Assembly: GCA_017621475.1 (NCBI GenBank)
Contig: JAGATA010000029.1
Span: 52,216 to 116,215, forward strand
DNA length: 64,000 nt
Source: Clostridia bacterium
GTDB taxonomy: Bacteria > Bacillota > Clostridia > Oscillospirales > CAG-272
Reading direction: 5' to 3'
Numbering within the stretch: the first letter of the stretch is position 1; every line of letters begins with the position of its first letter. Under the pieces are notes generated by a model, which did no database searches, was not told where the DNA came from, and was given only the letters and a program-made list of their open reading frames with translations. The position numbers and the translations under genes were made by a program. Positions 40,019 through 49,296 of the stretch are shown here, piece after piece.

Positions 40019-41941
40019 TTACATATAGAGTGTTCTTCTGGAATCTTCATCTTTGCAGATGTTCACAAGGGCTGCGCCAAGACCTACGATTGCCCAGAAG
40101 AGAAGGAATATTCTGTAATTATACCAGACATAGTCTGTAAATCCTTGAATAAGGAAAGCGCATACTCCGCAGAAAATACCGAGAAGCGTTAATTTGAGCT
40201 TCTTAACCGAGGAATTTTTGAGAGTTGAAAGGACCATTCCGATGAATGTTATGCAGAATAACAGGAACATTGCAAGCGCGAAAACACCCATTTCCGTTGT
40301 TATCTGCAAGTAAAGGCTGTGGGAATGTGGGGCGACCTCTGTTCCTGCAAGCGCATAACGGGGATAAACAGAGGCAAAAGCTTCCGTTCCTATACCGATG
40401 CCGTACATCCAAGTATCGGAAAGCATATTCAAAGTGCCTTTCCAAATATTTAAGCGGTATGATGTAGAGGAGTCTGCAGCGTTACCGATGCTTAAAAATC
40501 TATTTATAACGCTTGTGTCGATAAAGAAGGAAGAACCAAGCAAGAGCGCCGGTATGCCAAGAAGCGTGCAAGCAAATACTTTATGGCTGCTGAACAATAT
40601 AAAGATGATAACCGCTACTATAAAGCCGAGCCAGGCTCCGCGCGACCAAGTGAGGATCAAGCAGGAGGAGCAGAGCATAAATGCCACGAAATATCTGAAT
40701 TTTGTTCTTGCGTGCTTGGATGAAACGCACATTGCGAATATAACAGGTATAACGAGTATAAGATACTCTCCAAGTACGTTGGGGTTTTCAAAGGTGGAGA
40801 CAGCACGGCCGCGTATATCCGAAAACATTTCGGTATCCTGCCATATCGTTGAAACAGAACCGAAGAAATACTGGAAGAAACCAAAAACGGAAACTCCCAC
40901 AGCACCGACGGTAAGACTGCGTACACAGCAAACGGCAAGCTGTTCCGAACGAATGATGTTTTTGATGATAAAGTATATCGACATAAAACATACAAAAACA
41001 AGCATTTTGGGGATGCTGGACATAATATCCATGGATATTACACCGCCTGACGCTACGAATATTGCGAAAGCCAAAACTGCAATATCGATCGGTGCGATCT
41101 TGATAAGGCGTTTTCTGCGGATAACTTTCAAAAACATAGAGAATGCGGTAACTATCACAAGACCGGCAAGAACCATTGTCGGTGTGAAGGGAAGCGCTGC
41201 GAAAAGCGTAATAACACCTGTTTCGGGGGAGTTTATTATAACCGCGCACGCTATCATTATAAATATTCCCAGAGCTATCTTATACGGTTCTATAACGAGC
41301 GAAAGCGCACCCAGGATCATACCGAAGAAAACGGAGGAAGCCGCACTGAAATGAGATACATTTTCCGTATCATCGGACGAGATCTTTCTCATCGCCAAAA
41401 ATTCAAAGAATATAAAATTAAGCGTGTAACTTTCGTTTATTACGCTGATAAGAGTCTTTTTGGAGAAAAGAAGTATAGTTGAAACGATTACCAATATCAC
41501 GGATACCATAAGTGATACGGTTGAAATATCGTTGTGATTGAAAGCGTATTTCTTTAAAAGTATTATTGCCGCGGAATAAAATCCGAAAGAAAAACCGAGT
41601 ATGCCCAAGGTATTGAGCTGGCAGAAAAGAAGGTTCCTTTTCAGCAGGACGACCAAATGGGCAAATATGCTCGTTTCACAAAGACGGGAAGCTTTGTATC
41701 CTATGGTACGGTTGTTATCCCTGTCTTTTTTATGCGCAAATAAATTTACCAAAAAAGAATTTTGAAGTGCTTTTGCAAAGCTTCCGTAAAGGGTAAAGAT
41801 CGTGCCGAAAAATCCGTAAATAAATCTTTTATAAATTGCAGAGGTGAAGCGGCAGGTATATTTGTATATTGCACTTTTACCAAAGAAATTTGCGACCGAG
41901 CGTGTAAAGGATTTGCTTGGCCTTTTTTGAATCAAATTCAT
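40019..41941 (-). CDS. O-antigen ligase/polymerase-like (Wzy_C) membrane protein
   Basis: A 640-residue polytopic protein with about 12-14 membrane helices. The Wzy_C signature lies near residues 370-480: RGRAVSTFENPNVLGEYLILVIPV, then LTWSRGAWLGFIVA, and later GTLNMLSDTWMYGIGIGTEAF and the HSHSLYLQITTEMG segment with its conserved His. Such proteins join or polymerise surface glycans from a lipid carrier. The first 100 residues are polar and unusual. The ATG overlaps the murJ stop by four bases, so it is coupled to the flippase that could deliver its lipid-linked substrate. The glycan is unknown. Confidence 0.83.
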   Translation of the reverse strand: MNLIQKRPSKSFTRSVANFFGKSAIYKYTCRFTSAIYKRFIYGFFGTIFTLYGSFAKALQNSFLVNLFAHKKDRDNNRTIGYKASRLCETSIFAHLVVLLKRNLLFCQLNTLGILGFSFGFYSAAIILLKKYAFNHNDISTVSLMVSVILVIVSTILLFSKKTLISVINESYTLNFIFFEFLAMRKISSDDTENVSHFSAASSVFFGMILGALSLVIEPYKIALGIFIMIACAVIINSPETGVITLFAALPFTPTMVLAGLVIVTAFSMFLKVIRRKRLIKIAPIDIAVLAFAIFVASGGVISMDIMSSIPKMLVFVCFMSIYFIIKNIIRSEQLAVCCVRSLTVGAVGVSVFGFFQYFFGSVSTIWQDTEMFSDIRGRAVSTFENPNVLGEYLILVIPVIFAMCVSSKHARTKFRYFVAFMLCSSCLILTWSRGAWLGFIVAVIIFILFSSHKVFACTLLGIPALLLGSSFFIDTSVINRFLSIGNAADSSTSYRLNIWKGTLNMLSDTWMYGIGIGTEAFASVYPRYALAGTEVAPHSHSLYLQITTEMGVFALAMFLLFCITFIGMVLSTLKNSSVKKLKLTLLGIFCGVCAFLIQGFTDYVWYNYRIFLLFWAIVGLGAALVNICKDEDSRRTLYM

Positions 41942-43485
41942 TCACCCCTTTTTGAGAACACATCCTTTGCGGAAAGTGTTCGTGTAATAAATATATATAA
42001 TAAATATATCACAAGTCCGAGTATAAAGACAATAGCTATTTTTAAAAAATTTGCAAGAGACGCATTTATTCCCGAAAAAATCGGTATAATTTTTTCTCCG
42101 AGAATCATCGAAGCAAAGCAAACAGCACCGCCGACTGTTATATGGAGGGCTCTTTTGCTTTTGAAAGTAAATATTTTCGGGAAATATTTCTTTCCCATCA
42201 GCATCATTGATACGGCATAAATTATCTGCGCTATCGTATATGAAAGAGATATACCGAAAAGCCCTGCATCGAAGACAAACAAGAACACTATGTTGGAAAT
42301 GATGCACACCAAGATAGAGGCGAACGTTGCATACATAGGTATGCGAACTTTGCCTGCGGCATAAAATGTGCGATAGAAAATTTCGGAAAGTGCATATGCA
42401 GGCATAGAAATCGCAAGCGTTCGGAGCGAGAGCGCACAGGTGCGCGCAAGCTCTTCCGTAAAATTATCTCGAAGATAGAGAAGCGCTATCCCCTCATAGG
42501 AGAGAGCGAAGGTTGCCGCGAAAACGGGAAGAATGGTAAGCATAATGGAGAAAACAGCTTTTGAAGTGCTTTCTGCGAAGCCTTTTTCGTCTTTTTCGGC
42601 GGCAAGACGCGAAAGCGATGGGAACACGAAGTTTCCCACGCCGTAAACGGCAATTCCTGCGATAATGGTGTAAAGCCCTACGGAATAATCATATGCAACA
42701 AAAGTCCCGTCGGATACGAAAGAGGAAAAGAACGACGCTATAAGTACGGTCGCGGGGGCAAGCCAAGAGCCTGCCATTATCTGCGGTGCAGTTTTTGCGG
42801 AGCGCAAAAGATATTCGTTTTTGAATTTCAGGCTTGGGTGCGGCATCTGCTTACTAAAAATAAGCGGAAGCGCAAGCGTTAAAAATTGCAAAAACCAGGA
42901 GAATACAAACACGGCGGAAAGAGTGAAAACGGAAAATCTTTCTCCCGCAATGATAAGATACGCTATTATTGCCGCGTTGGAAAGCGCGCTTATAGCCGCG
43001 GGCAAAATGAATTTTCCAAAGGATTGCAAAATTCCCGTAAGAGTGTAAGCGCCGGCTGTGAATATCATCATAGGAAACATTATGCGCAAAAGGGAGACGG
43101 CAAGGCTTGCGCCCTCAATGCTTATTCCGGGAGCAACAAGCGCTATTATCTGCGGTGCAAAGATCATACCGATAACGGAGAAAAGCGCACAAATTATCAT
43201 AACGGCGCTTAAAAATGCGCAGGAGTATTCATAGGAAGCCTTTTCGCTTTTTGCGCGGGCTTCATTAAAAATAGGAATGAAGCAACCGAGAATGGCGGCG
43301 GAAAAAAGCAGATCGAATATGGCGCAGGGGATTTTTGATGCGGCGGCAAAAGCGACAGCTTCTGTGGAATCTCCCATAGTCCATGCGAGCATCATTCCGC
43401 GTACCATACCGAGGGCTTTTGACAGAAGGGTTGCCGCTATCATCAAAGAGATCGTAACGTAAGATCTTTTTACACCTTTTTTCAT
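41938..43485 (-). CDS. murJ: lipid II flippase MurJ
   Basis: A 515-residue MATE/MVF-like membrane protein with about 14 helices, the size of MurJ, which moves lipid II to the outside. The early SKALGMVRGMMLAWTMGDS segment, the helix-1/2 region FAAASKIPCAIFDLLFSAAILGCFIPIFNE and the VALFxxG-type later blocks match the MviN family. GAAAGGATGCCGCT precedes the ATG. It follows trmD after 21 bases and is coupled to the Wzy-like gene. In a coccus or rod with SEDS synthases this is a core envelope gene, though Amj can replace it in some species. Confidence 0.9.
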   Translation of the reverse strand: MKKGVKRSYVTISLMIAATLLSKALGMVRGMMLAWTMGDSTEAVAFAAASKIPCAIFDLLFSAAILGCFIPIFNEARAKSEKASYEYSCAFLSAVMIICALFSVIGMIFAPQIIALVAPGISIEGASLAVSLLRIMFPMMIFTAGAYTLTGILQSFGKFILPAAISALSNAAIIAYLIIAGERFSVFTLSAVFVFSWFLQFLTLALPLIFSKQMPHPSLKFKNEYLLRSAKTAPQIMAGSWLAPATVLIASFFSSFVSDGTFVAYDYSVGLYTIIAGIAVYGVGNFVFPSLSRLAAEKDEKGFAESTSKAVFSIMLTILPVFAATFALSYEGIALLYLRDNFTEELARTCALSLRTLAISMPAYALSEIFYRTFYAAGKVRIPMYATFASILVCIISNIVFLFVFDAGLFGISLSYTIAQIIYAVSMMLMGKKYFPKIFTFKSKRALHITVGGAVCFASMILGEKIIPIFSGINASLANFLKIAIVFILGLVIYLLYIFITRTLSAKDVFSKRGE

Positions 43486-43506
43486 AGCGGCATCCTTTCT
43501 TAAAAT

Positions 43507-44208
43507 TTATTTTTTATCGGAATCGGAAGCTTGGTTTCTTTCTTCGGTAAGACGTTTGGCTTCTTCTTCTTTCCATTTATCTATTTTGGCGTGGTGACCG
43601 CTGAGCAAAATATCGGGAACTTTTCTGCCCCTCCATTCGGGTGGGCGAGTGTATTGCGGATATTCCACGGTAACACCATCGTAAAAACTTTCTTTTTCGT
43701 AACATTCGGGGCTGGAGAGCACACCGTCTATCATACGTGAGATGCAATCTACCACAACGCAGGCGGGGATTTCTCCGCCTGTCAGTACGTAATCACCGAT
43801 GGAAAGCTCTTCGTCGACTATTTCGTCTATTATCCTTTGGTCGACACCCTCGTAATGACCGCAAAGAATAACGATGTTATCGTAATTTGCGGCAAGCTCT
43901 TTGGCTTTTTTTTGCGTGAGCACCTGACCGCGAGGTGACATATATATAACGTGGCGGCGCGTACATTCGTTTACTTCGGGTGCGGTTATTGCGGTGAAGC
44001 AATCGTATATCGGCACGGGGCTCATAAGCATACCCATACCGCCGCCATAAGGGGTGTCGTCAACACGGCGGTGCTTGTCCTTGGAGTAATCGCGGATGTT
44101 GTGAGCGTGAACTTCTATAACGCCCGCTTTCTGCGCGCGGCCGATGATGCTTTCGGAAAGCACCGTGGAAACAAGCTCGGGAAAGAGCGTCATAATATCG
44201 AAACGCAT
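43507..44208 (-). CDS. trmD: tRNA (guanine(37)-N(1))-methyltransferase
   Basis: A 233-residue SPOUT-class methyltransferase that modifies G37 next to the anticodon to prevent frameshifting. MRFDIMTLFPELV is the typical start, with DDTPYGGGMGML, GHYEGVDQRIID and DYVLTGGEIPACVVVD forming the knotted SAM site. It follows rimM after 11 bases, as in nearly all Bacillota, but rpsP and rplS, the usual flanks, are missing. The C-terminal tail is charged and short. Confidence 0.96.
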   Translation of the reverse strand: MRFDIMTLFPELVSTVLSESIIGRAQKAGVIEVHAHNIRDYSKDKHRRVDDTPYGGGMGMLMSPVPIYDCFTAITAPEVNECTRRHVIYMSPRGQVLTQKKAKELAANYDNIVILCGHYEGVDQRIIDEIVDEELSIGDYVLTGGEIPACVVVDCISRMIDGVLSSPECYEKESFYDGVTVEYPQYTRPPEWRGRKVPDILLSGHHAKIDKWKEEEAKRLTEERNQASDSDKK

Positions 44209-44219
44209 ATGCCCCCTCC

Positions 44220-44729
44220 TTATTCAAAAAATCCATCTATGGGTGTGATAAAAATACCTTTATCCGTATCACATTCTTTGATGAATGCAGGAACATTTGG
44301 AATGAGGACTTTTTCGCCGCTTTCGCGCGTTATTTCGTAAACTTCCTGGCAGGTGTACTGTAAAACGTCCGTAAGCTTGCCGTAAACCGTACCGTTTTCC
44401 GCGTCTATAACGGGAAGATCCAAAAGGTCGCATATAAAGTTTGCACCTTCGGGAAGGTTAAGGTCTTCGCGTTTGGCATAAATGACCTTATTTTTATATT
44501 TTACCGCATCTTCCACGGTTTTAATCCCGGAGAGGGAACAAAGTACAAAATTTCCGTTTATAATACGAGCGTGGGAAACGGAAAATTCCGTTTTATTTTC
44601 AAGATAGATGCGGGAAAGCTCGCAAAAATCCTCGGGGCTGTCGCACCAAGGGTCTATTTTAACTTCTCCGCGCACGCCGTGCGTGTTGATGATCTTGCCT
44701 ATTTCAAGAAATTCTTTCTTTTCTGCCAT
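44220..44729 (-). CDS. rimM: 16S rRNA processing protein RimM
   Basis: A 169-residue ribosome maturation factor that binds S19 and helps to mature the 30S head. The N-terminal barrel begins LEIGKIINTHGVRGEVKID (GxxxxxHGxxG) and the C-terminal PRC-barrel region reads FICDLLDLPVIDAENGTVYGKLTDVLQ, then VLIPNVPAFIKECD. AAAGGAATTACCGCT precedes the ATG. The upstream terminator shows that rimM is not a read-through partner of rpsU but starts its own unit. Confidence 0.93.
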   Translation of the reverse strand: MAEKKEFLEIGKIINTHGVRGEVKIDPWCDSPEDFCELSRIYLENKTEFSVSHARIINGNFVLCSLSGIKTVEDAVKYKNKVIYAKREDLNLPEGANFICDLLDLPVIDAENGTVYGKLTDVLQYTCQEVYEITRESGEKVLIPNVPAFIKECDTDKGIFITPIDGFFE

Positions 44730-44797
44730 AGCGGTAATTCCTTTACTGAATTTTTATAATGATCTATATTAAAAATAGTTATCTTCGGAAAGAAAAA

Positions 44798-44825
44798 GCA
44801 CTATGAAGCCGCGGCCTCATAGTGC
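44798..44825 (-). terminator. terminator of rpsU
   Basis: GCACTATGA (44798-44806) pairs with TCATAGTGC (44817-44825), with further GCC/GGC pairing inside, followed on the minus strand by TTTTTC. Confidence 0.75.
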
Positions 44826-44839
44826 ACGTTATGCTGCAA

Positions 44840-45019
44840 TCAGCTTTTGAATTTGCGCTTTCTTGCTGCTTCAGATTTCTTTTTGCGTTTTACGCTGGGT
44901 TTTTCGTAATGTTCTTTTTTCTTAACCTCTGCGATCTTGCCATCACGAGCAACCTGTCTTTTAAATCTGCGAAGAGCGCTGTCAAGCGATTCGTTTTCTT
45001 TAACTCTTACTTCTGCCAT
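44840..45019 (-). CDS. rpsU: 30S ribosomal protein S21
   Basis: A 59-residue, very basic protein, short enough to be missed by length cut-offs. It begins [20 protein letters not shown] and continues [20 protein letters not shown], then a Lys/Arg-rich tail ending KRKFKS, the standard S21 layout. S21 sits on the small subunit near the anti-Shine-Dalgarno region. GGGAGGGATTATAG precedes the ATG. It has a consensus promoter and its own terminator, so it is a single-gene unit, unlike the rpsU-dnaG-rpoD operon of proteobacteria or the rpsU-yqeY unit of Bacillus. Confidence 0.95.
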   Translation of the reverse strand: MAEVRVKENESLDSALRRFKRQVARDGKIAEVKKKEHYEKPSVKRKKKSEAARKRKFKS

Positions 45020-45050
45020 CTATAATCCCTCCCCTCGCATCAATGAAATG

Positions 45051-45073
45051 CAAGAGAATCTAAAATTCTCTTG
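45051..45073 (-). other. hairpin at the 5' end of the rpsU leader
   Basis: CAAGAGAAT (45051-45059) pairs perfectly with ATTCTCTTG (45065-45073), loop CTAAA. It would form almost at the start of the transcript and may protect its 5' end. Confidence 0.45.
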
Positions 45074-45077
45074 TGAC

Positions 45078-45106
45078 ATTATACACAATTTACCCTTATA
45101 TGTCAA
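45078..45106 (-). promoter_or_regulatory. rpsU promoter, full consensus
   Basis: On the minus strand TTGACA (45101-45106), 17-base spacer, TATAAT (45078-45083): both hexamers perfect, as expected for a ribosomal protein gene. The rest of the gap up to 45288 has a weaker plus-strand candidate for the next gene (TTGTCA near 45157, TAGAAT near 45181). Confidence 0.8.
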
Positions 45107-45288
45107 GACCAAAATCGCATTTTTGAAAAAAATTATTGCGCCTTTTTGAAAAACTTTGTCAAAAGAGCTTTGCGCGGCATAGAATGGCGTGAAAAGAAAA
45201 GATTTTTCGCTCATATCGCCGTGTGTGCGAAAGCCCTGTCTTCTTCATTATATATTATATAAAATTACGGCGAAGAAAGAATTTATAT

Positions 45289-46332
45289 ATGAAAAAAAAT
45301 TATTTTGCTGCCGCAAATACGGAGCGTGGATTTGTAAGCCTTTTTGATGAGGTTTTTGACGCGAGTTCGCTTTCTCATTTTTATATAATCAAAGGCGGTC
45401 CCGGCACGGGAAAATCCACGCTTATGAACGAGATAGCGAACGAAGCCGAAGAAAGAGGGCTCGATGTTGAACGGTACTATTGCTCCGCTGATACGCGTTC
45501 GCTGGACGGCGTAAAGATACCTGCTCTCGGTATAGCGATAGCGGACGGAACTTCTCCGCATACACTTGACCCGCGTTATCCCGGTGCGTGCGAGACGATA
45601 CTCAATCTGGGCGAAAATTTTAATGTTGCAAAGCTTAAAGAAAACAGGGAGGAGATAGTTTCGCTTACGAAGCTGTGTTCCGCACATTATGCGGCGGCAA
45701 AAAGATTTTTAAAAGCGCTTGGGGAGGTTGAATGTGCAAAACTTACAAACGCCGCAAAGGCTTTTTACGCTGAAAAAGCCAAAAAAGCCGCCACAAGAAC
45801 GGTTTCAAAATTGAAAGCCGAAAAAGGCGGCGTAAGCGTTCGTTACCTCAGCGCTATAGGCGTGCGAGGTCTTGCTCACCTTGATACAGAGGAGCAAAAC
45901 GCGCAAAGAACGGTATATGTAACGGGTAAATACGGCTTTTCCACGCTGTTTATGGATAAACTTTTGGAATGCGTTTTGGAATCGGGTCTTTGCGCCGTAA
46001 GATTTCCCAATGTGGTGATGCCCGATAAAACGGAAGGCTTGAGCATCGGCGGAACTTTGTTTATCGTTTACGATGGCGAAGAAACGGAAAAAGAAAGTAT
46101 AAACGCTATGCGTTTTGTAAACGGAGAAGAACTCTCCTTGGTGCGCGGTAAGATACGCTTTGCGGTAAAATGTGCGCAGGCGCTTTTGGAAGGCGCCCTA
46201 GGAGCGCTTTCACAAATGGGCAAAGCACACGACGAGCTTGAGACGTATTATATAGATGCAATGGATTTTTCAAAGAGCCGCGAGCTTCTTGAAAAGATAA
46301 AAACCGAAATTTTTGAAAACGCAGAGCAATAA
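45289..46332 (+). CDS. P-loop ATPase of unknown role (PRK06851-like)
   Basis: A 347-residue protein with two P-loop-like halves. Walker A in the first half is IIKGGPGTGKSTLMNEIA (near residue 40), and the text CSADTRSLDGVKIPALGIAIADGTSPH that follows is characteristic of a clostridial family annotated only as a hypothetical ATPase. The second half begins with FSTLFMDKLLECVLESG; its own P-loop seems lost, since VYVTGKYGFST lacks GKS/T. The role is not established. A weak GAAGAAAG precedes the ATG at 45289. It is a single-gene unit between rpsU and the glycosyltransferase. Confidence 0.7.
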   Translation: MKKNYFAAANTERGFVSLFDEVFDASSLSHFYIIKGGPGTGKSTLMNEIANEAEERGLDVERYYCSADTRSLDGVKIPALGIAIADGTSPHTLDPRYPGACETILNLGENFNVAKLKENREEIVSLTKLCSAHYAAAKRFLKALGEVECAKLTNAAKAFYAEKAKKAATRTVSKLKAEKGGVSVRYLSAIGVRGLAHLDTEEQNAQRTVYVTGKYGFSTLFMDKLLECVLESGLCAVRFPNVVMPDKTEGLSIGGTLFIVYDGEETEKESINAMRFVNGEELSLVRGKIRFAVKCAQALLEGALGALSQMGKAHDELETYYIDAMDFSKSRELLEKIKTEIFENAEQ

Positions 46333-46384
46333 AAAACGTGAATTAGGTTGAAAAATCCCGCATTCTATGGTAGTATAAAAATAT

Positions 46385-46418
46385 ATTCCTGCTCGGCGGC
46401 TTCTTTCCGGGCAGGAAT
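46385..46418. other. 12-bp hairpin between the ATPase and glycosyltransferase genes
   Basis: ATTCCTGCTCGG (46385-46396) pairs with CCGGGCAGGAAT (46407-46418) with one T-G pair. A true T run is missing on the plus strand, so it is a weak terminator at best; A-rich sequence follows. Confidence 0.4.
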
Positions 46419-46456
46419 GTAAAAAAATTTTCGATCCGAAAAATGAGGACAAGATT

Positions 46457-47188
46457 ATGAAAATATCACTTATCATTCCTATGTATAACGAAAGCTCCAT
46501 TATAGACGATGCTGTTTCTACTTTTGGCAATTATATGAAAGAACATTTTGAGGATTGGGAACTTATTTTCGTTGACGATGGCTCTGCGGACGGCTGCGGC
46601 GCGACCGTTGCGGCGGCGCACGAAAAGGACGAGCGCATAAAGCTTATATCATATCAGCCTAACCGTGGAAAAGGATATGCCGTGCGCCAAGGTATGCTTG
46701 CGGCAAGCGGAGATATTTCCGTTTTCACGGATTGCGACAACGCATACGGAACGGATGTTATAGGCAAGATATATGATATGTTCTGCGGGAATGAGGATGC
46801 GGACATCATCGTCGGCTCTCGCAATATGGACAAGACGGGTTATGAGGGTTATACTTTTGTCCGCCGCCTTGCTTCAAAAACATATATTAAGGTTATAAAT
46901 ATCGTTGCGGGATTCGGAAAATACGGTCTTTCGGACTCTCAATGCGGTTTCAAAGGCTTCCGTACCTACGCCTCAAAAAAGATTTTTGCAAATTGCGAGG
47001 TGGACAGGTTCGCTTTTGACCTTGAAGCTATAATGATAGCGGGAAAATGCGGTTTCCATTTCGCTCAGATGCCCGTAAAGATAATCAACCACAGAGAATC
47101 CAAGGTGAACGTGCTTCGCGATTCCTTCAAAATGCTCTCCGACGTGAGAAAGATGAAAAAAAGAATTAAAAAGTTGGAAATAAAATGA
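46457..47188 (+). CDS. family 2 glycosyltransferase (polyprenyl-phosphate type)
   Basis: A 243-residue GT2 enzyme of the dolichol-phosphate mannosyltransferase-like subgroup. It opens ISLIIPMYNESSIIDDAV, with the nucleotide-binding FVDDGSADG, the metal-binding D-x-D in TDCDNAYGTDV, and SDSQCGFKGFR as in DPM1/GtrB-like proteins. There is no C-terminal membrane domain, so it would act on the inner face of the membrane and move a sugar to undecaprenyl phosphate. GAGGACAAGATT precedes the ATG. The acceptor is unknown; the Wzy-like ligase at 40019 is a possible user of such lipid-linked sugars. Confidence 0.85.
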   Translation: MKISLIIPMYNESSIIDDAVSTFGNYMKEHFEDWELIFVDDGSADGCGATVAAAHEKDERIKLISYQPNRGKGYAVRQGMLAASGDISVFTDCDNAYGTDVIGKIYDMFCGNEDADIIVGSRNMDKTGYEGYTFVRRLASKTYIKVINIVAGFGKYGLSDSQCGFKGFRTYASKKIFANCEVDRFAFDLEAIMIAGKCGFHFAQMPVKIINHRESKVNVLRDSFKMLSDVRKMKKRIKKLEIK

Positions 47189-47189
47189 G

Positions 47190-47220
47190 AAAAAGCCGTC
47201 GCGTAAGCGACGGCTTTTTT
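47190..47220. terminator. bidirectional terminator
   Basis: AAAAAGCCGTCGC (47190-47202) pairs perfectly with GCGACGGCTTTTT (47207-47219), loop GTAA. It separates the converging glycosyltransferase and dxs genes. Confidence 0.9.
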
Positions 47221-47255
47221 GTTGCATAAAAATGTGCGCCGGTCTCAACAAACTT

Positions 47256-49142
47256 TTAACGGCAAAGAGAAATCTCCCTCACCGCTTTCTCTATTGCACG
47301 TGCGCAAACGCCTGCGTCCTCGTACATAGAGTTACCCTCGTGACGCGGGGCAAAATTATCGTCAACGGCGATTATTTTGCAAGAGATGCCGTCAAGAAGT
47401 CCGCGCCGCCTCATTTCGTCCGAAAGCATCATACCCATACCGCCCGCGCGTATATCTTCCTCAAGGAAGATTATTTTTTTCGCGTTTTCGGGCAAAAGAC
47501 GCGCAACGTTTTCGGCACATTCGCCGTATGGCTTTATCTTTTCAAGAAGAATTATGCCCGTGCGTGAAAGTGTTTCACATGCGGCAAGCGCTTCCGTAAC
47601 AACGGCACCGTCGGTTATGATGACGGTTTCTATATCGTCTTCCTTTGCAAAATTTGCAGCGGCGGAGAGCGCTCCCGTGTGGCCATACGGGTAAAACTCG
47701 CGAACAATTTTTTCACTTTCGCCACCGCGAGGGTAGCGCACGGAGCAAGGAGAGGCACTTTTAATGCTTTCTTCAAGCGCTTTTTCAAGCGTTTCTTTTG
47801 TTAATGGTGTGTATATGGTCATATTCGGAATTCCGGAGAGAAAAGCTACATCGAAAATGCCGTGGTGAGTTGCCCCGTCCGAGCCGTTAAGACCTGCGCG
47901 GTCAACGCATATGGTAACGGGAAGATTTTGCAGAGCTATATCGTGGATAATGTTGTCGTATCCCCTCTGCAAAAAGGAGGAATATATCGCCGCAACGGGG
48001 CGCATACCGTTCGCCGCAAGCCCTGCGGCAAAGGTGAGCGCGTGCTCCTCTGCGATACCAACATCAAAAAATCGTTCCTTGTGCGCTTCTTTGAAAGAGT
48101 TAAGCCCCGTGCCGTCGCACATTGCGGCGGTTATGGCGCAGATGCGCCTGTCGGTTTTTGCCATATCGGTAAGCTTTGCTCCCATAATATCGGAAAAAGA
48201 CGGAGAATTGCTTTTCTTGCTGCTCGCGGGAGGGATTCCGTGGTAATAGCACGGTTCTTTCTCCGCAGGGGCATAGCCCTTGCCTTTTTTTGTTCTAACG
48301 TGAACAAGCACGCTTTCGCCAAGCTTCTTTGCTTCGCGAAGAAGATTTTCCGTGTCCTCAAAATCGTTGCCGTCCACGGGACCCAGGTAAGTAAGCCCCA
48401 TACTTTCAAAGTAGTTGGAGCCGTAGAGCATATTTTTTATGCCTTTTTTTATTCCTCTTACCGCGCGGAAGATGTATTTACCTATGAACGGTATCTTTTT
48501 GAGGAAAACTCCCGTGGCTTTCTTGGTTTTGAAATAGGATGATTTTATACGCAGGCGCGCAAGGTTATCCGCAAATCTGCCTATGTTTTTGGAGATGGAG
48601 ATCTCATTTTCGTTGAGGATTATAATGAGGTTGAGATCCTTGCGGCAGTTGTTGAGCGCTTCGTGTATCATACCGCCCGTGTAAGCGCCGTCTCCGAGGA
48701 CGACAACAGTGTAGGCATCGTTCCCCGAAAGCTTATCCGAAACGGCAAAACCGAGCCCTGCGGAAAGGGAGGTGGAGCTGTGTCCCGCACCGAAAGCATC
48801 GTGCTCGCTTTCTTCTCTTTTGGTAAAGCCGGAAAGACCGCCGGGCTTTCGAAGCGTTTCCATTTTGTCAAAGCGCCCCGTGAGCATTTTGTGGACATAG
48901 CTTTGGTGGCCTACGTCAAATATTATATGATCTTGCGGTGACTCAAACACTCGGTGTATTGCAAGTGTCAGCTCTACAGCGCCGAGGTTGGAGGCAAGAT
49001 GACCGCCGTTTTCCGTTACGCGAAAGATAAGCTCTTTGCGTATTTCTTCGGCAAGTATCGGTATTTTTTCAAAAGGTATATTTTTAAGCTCCTCGGGGGA
49101 GTTTACCTTGCCGAGGTATTCGTATTTTTCTGTTTCCTTCAA
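47256..49142 (-). CDS. dxs: 1-deoxy-D-xylulose-5-phosphate synthase
   Basis: A 628-residue thiamine-diphosphate enzyme that makes DXP from pyruvate and glyceraldehyde 3-phosphate, the entry to the MEP isoprenoid pathway. Marks include DVGHQSYVHKMLTGR, the TPP fold VVLGDGAYTGGMIHEALNN, VDGNDFEDT and the transketolase-type FDVGIAEEHALTFAAGLA. The start codon is TTG at 49140-49142, supported by GAAAGGATACGGCT and by the family-like LKETEKYEYLGKVNSPEELK. It is divergent from dxr, which uses its product; the two share a 154-base intergenic region. Confidence 0.95.
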   Translation of the reverse strand: MKETEKYEYLGKVNSPEELKNIPFEKIPILAEEIRKELIFRVTENGGHLASNLGAVELTLAIHRVFESPQDHIIFDVGHQSYVHKMLTGRFDKMETLRKPGGLSGFTKREESEHDAFGAGHSSTSLSAGLGFAVSDKLSGNDAYTVVVLGDGAYTGGMIHEALNNCRKDLNLIIILNENEISISKNIGRFADNLARLRIKSSYFKTKKATGVFLKKIPFIGKYIFRAVRGIKKGIKNMLYGSNYFESMGLTYLGPVDGNDFEDTENLLREAKKLGESVLVHVRTKKGKGYAPAEKEPCYYHGIPPASSKKSNSPSFSDIMGAKLTDMAKTDRRICAITAAMCDGTGLNSFKEAHKERFFDVGIAEEHALTFAAGLAANGMRPVAAIYSSFLQRGYDNIIHDIALQNLPVTICVDRAGLNGSDGATHHGIFDVAFLSGIPNMTIYTPLTKETLEKALEESIKSASPCSVRYPRGGESEKIVREFYPYGHTGALSAAANFAKEDDIETVIITDGAVVTEALAACETLSRTGIILLEKIKPYGECAENVARLLPENAKKIIFLEEDIRAGGMGMMLSDEMRRRGLLDGISCKIIAVDDNFAPRHEGNSMYEDAGVCARAIEKAVREISLCR

Positions 49143-49234
49143 AGCCGTATCCTTTCGCTTTTATCGATGTTTTTATCATTCTACCACAAAATTGTGAATA
49201 AAAAAAGGCTTCCACACGATTTTGCACGTGAATA

Positions 49235-49263
49235 TTGCAAATACTTTAGCTCTGTGATAAAAT
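49235..49263 (+). promoter_or_regulatory. dxr promoter
   Basis: TTGCAA (49235-49240), 17-base spacer, TAAAAT (49258-49263), 33 bases before the dxr ATG. Confidence 0.6.
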
Positions 49264-49296
49264 AAATTCAGAAAATATATCAGTAAGGCGGTTTTT

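Noticed and set aside
46270..46530. 86-residue minus-strand frame with a CPERSRRAG stretch
   Set aside because: It spans a hairpin and the ends of two convincing plus-strand genes; no start signal.
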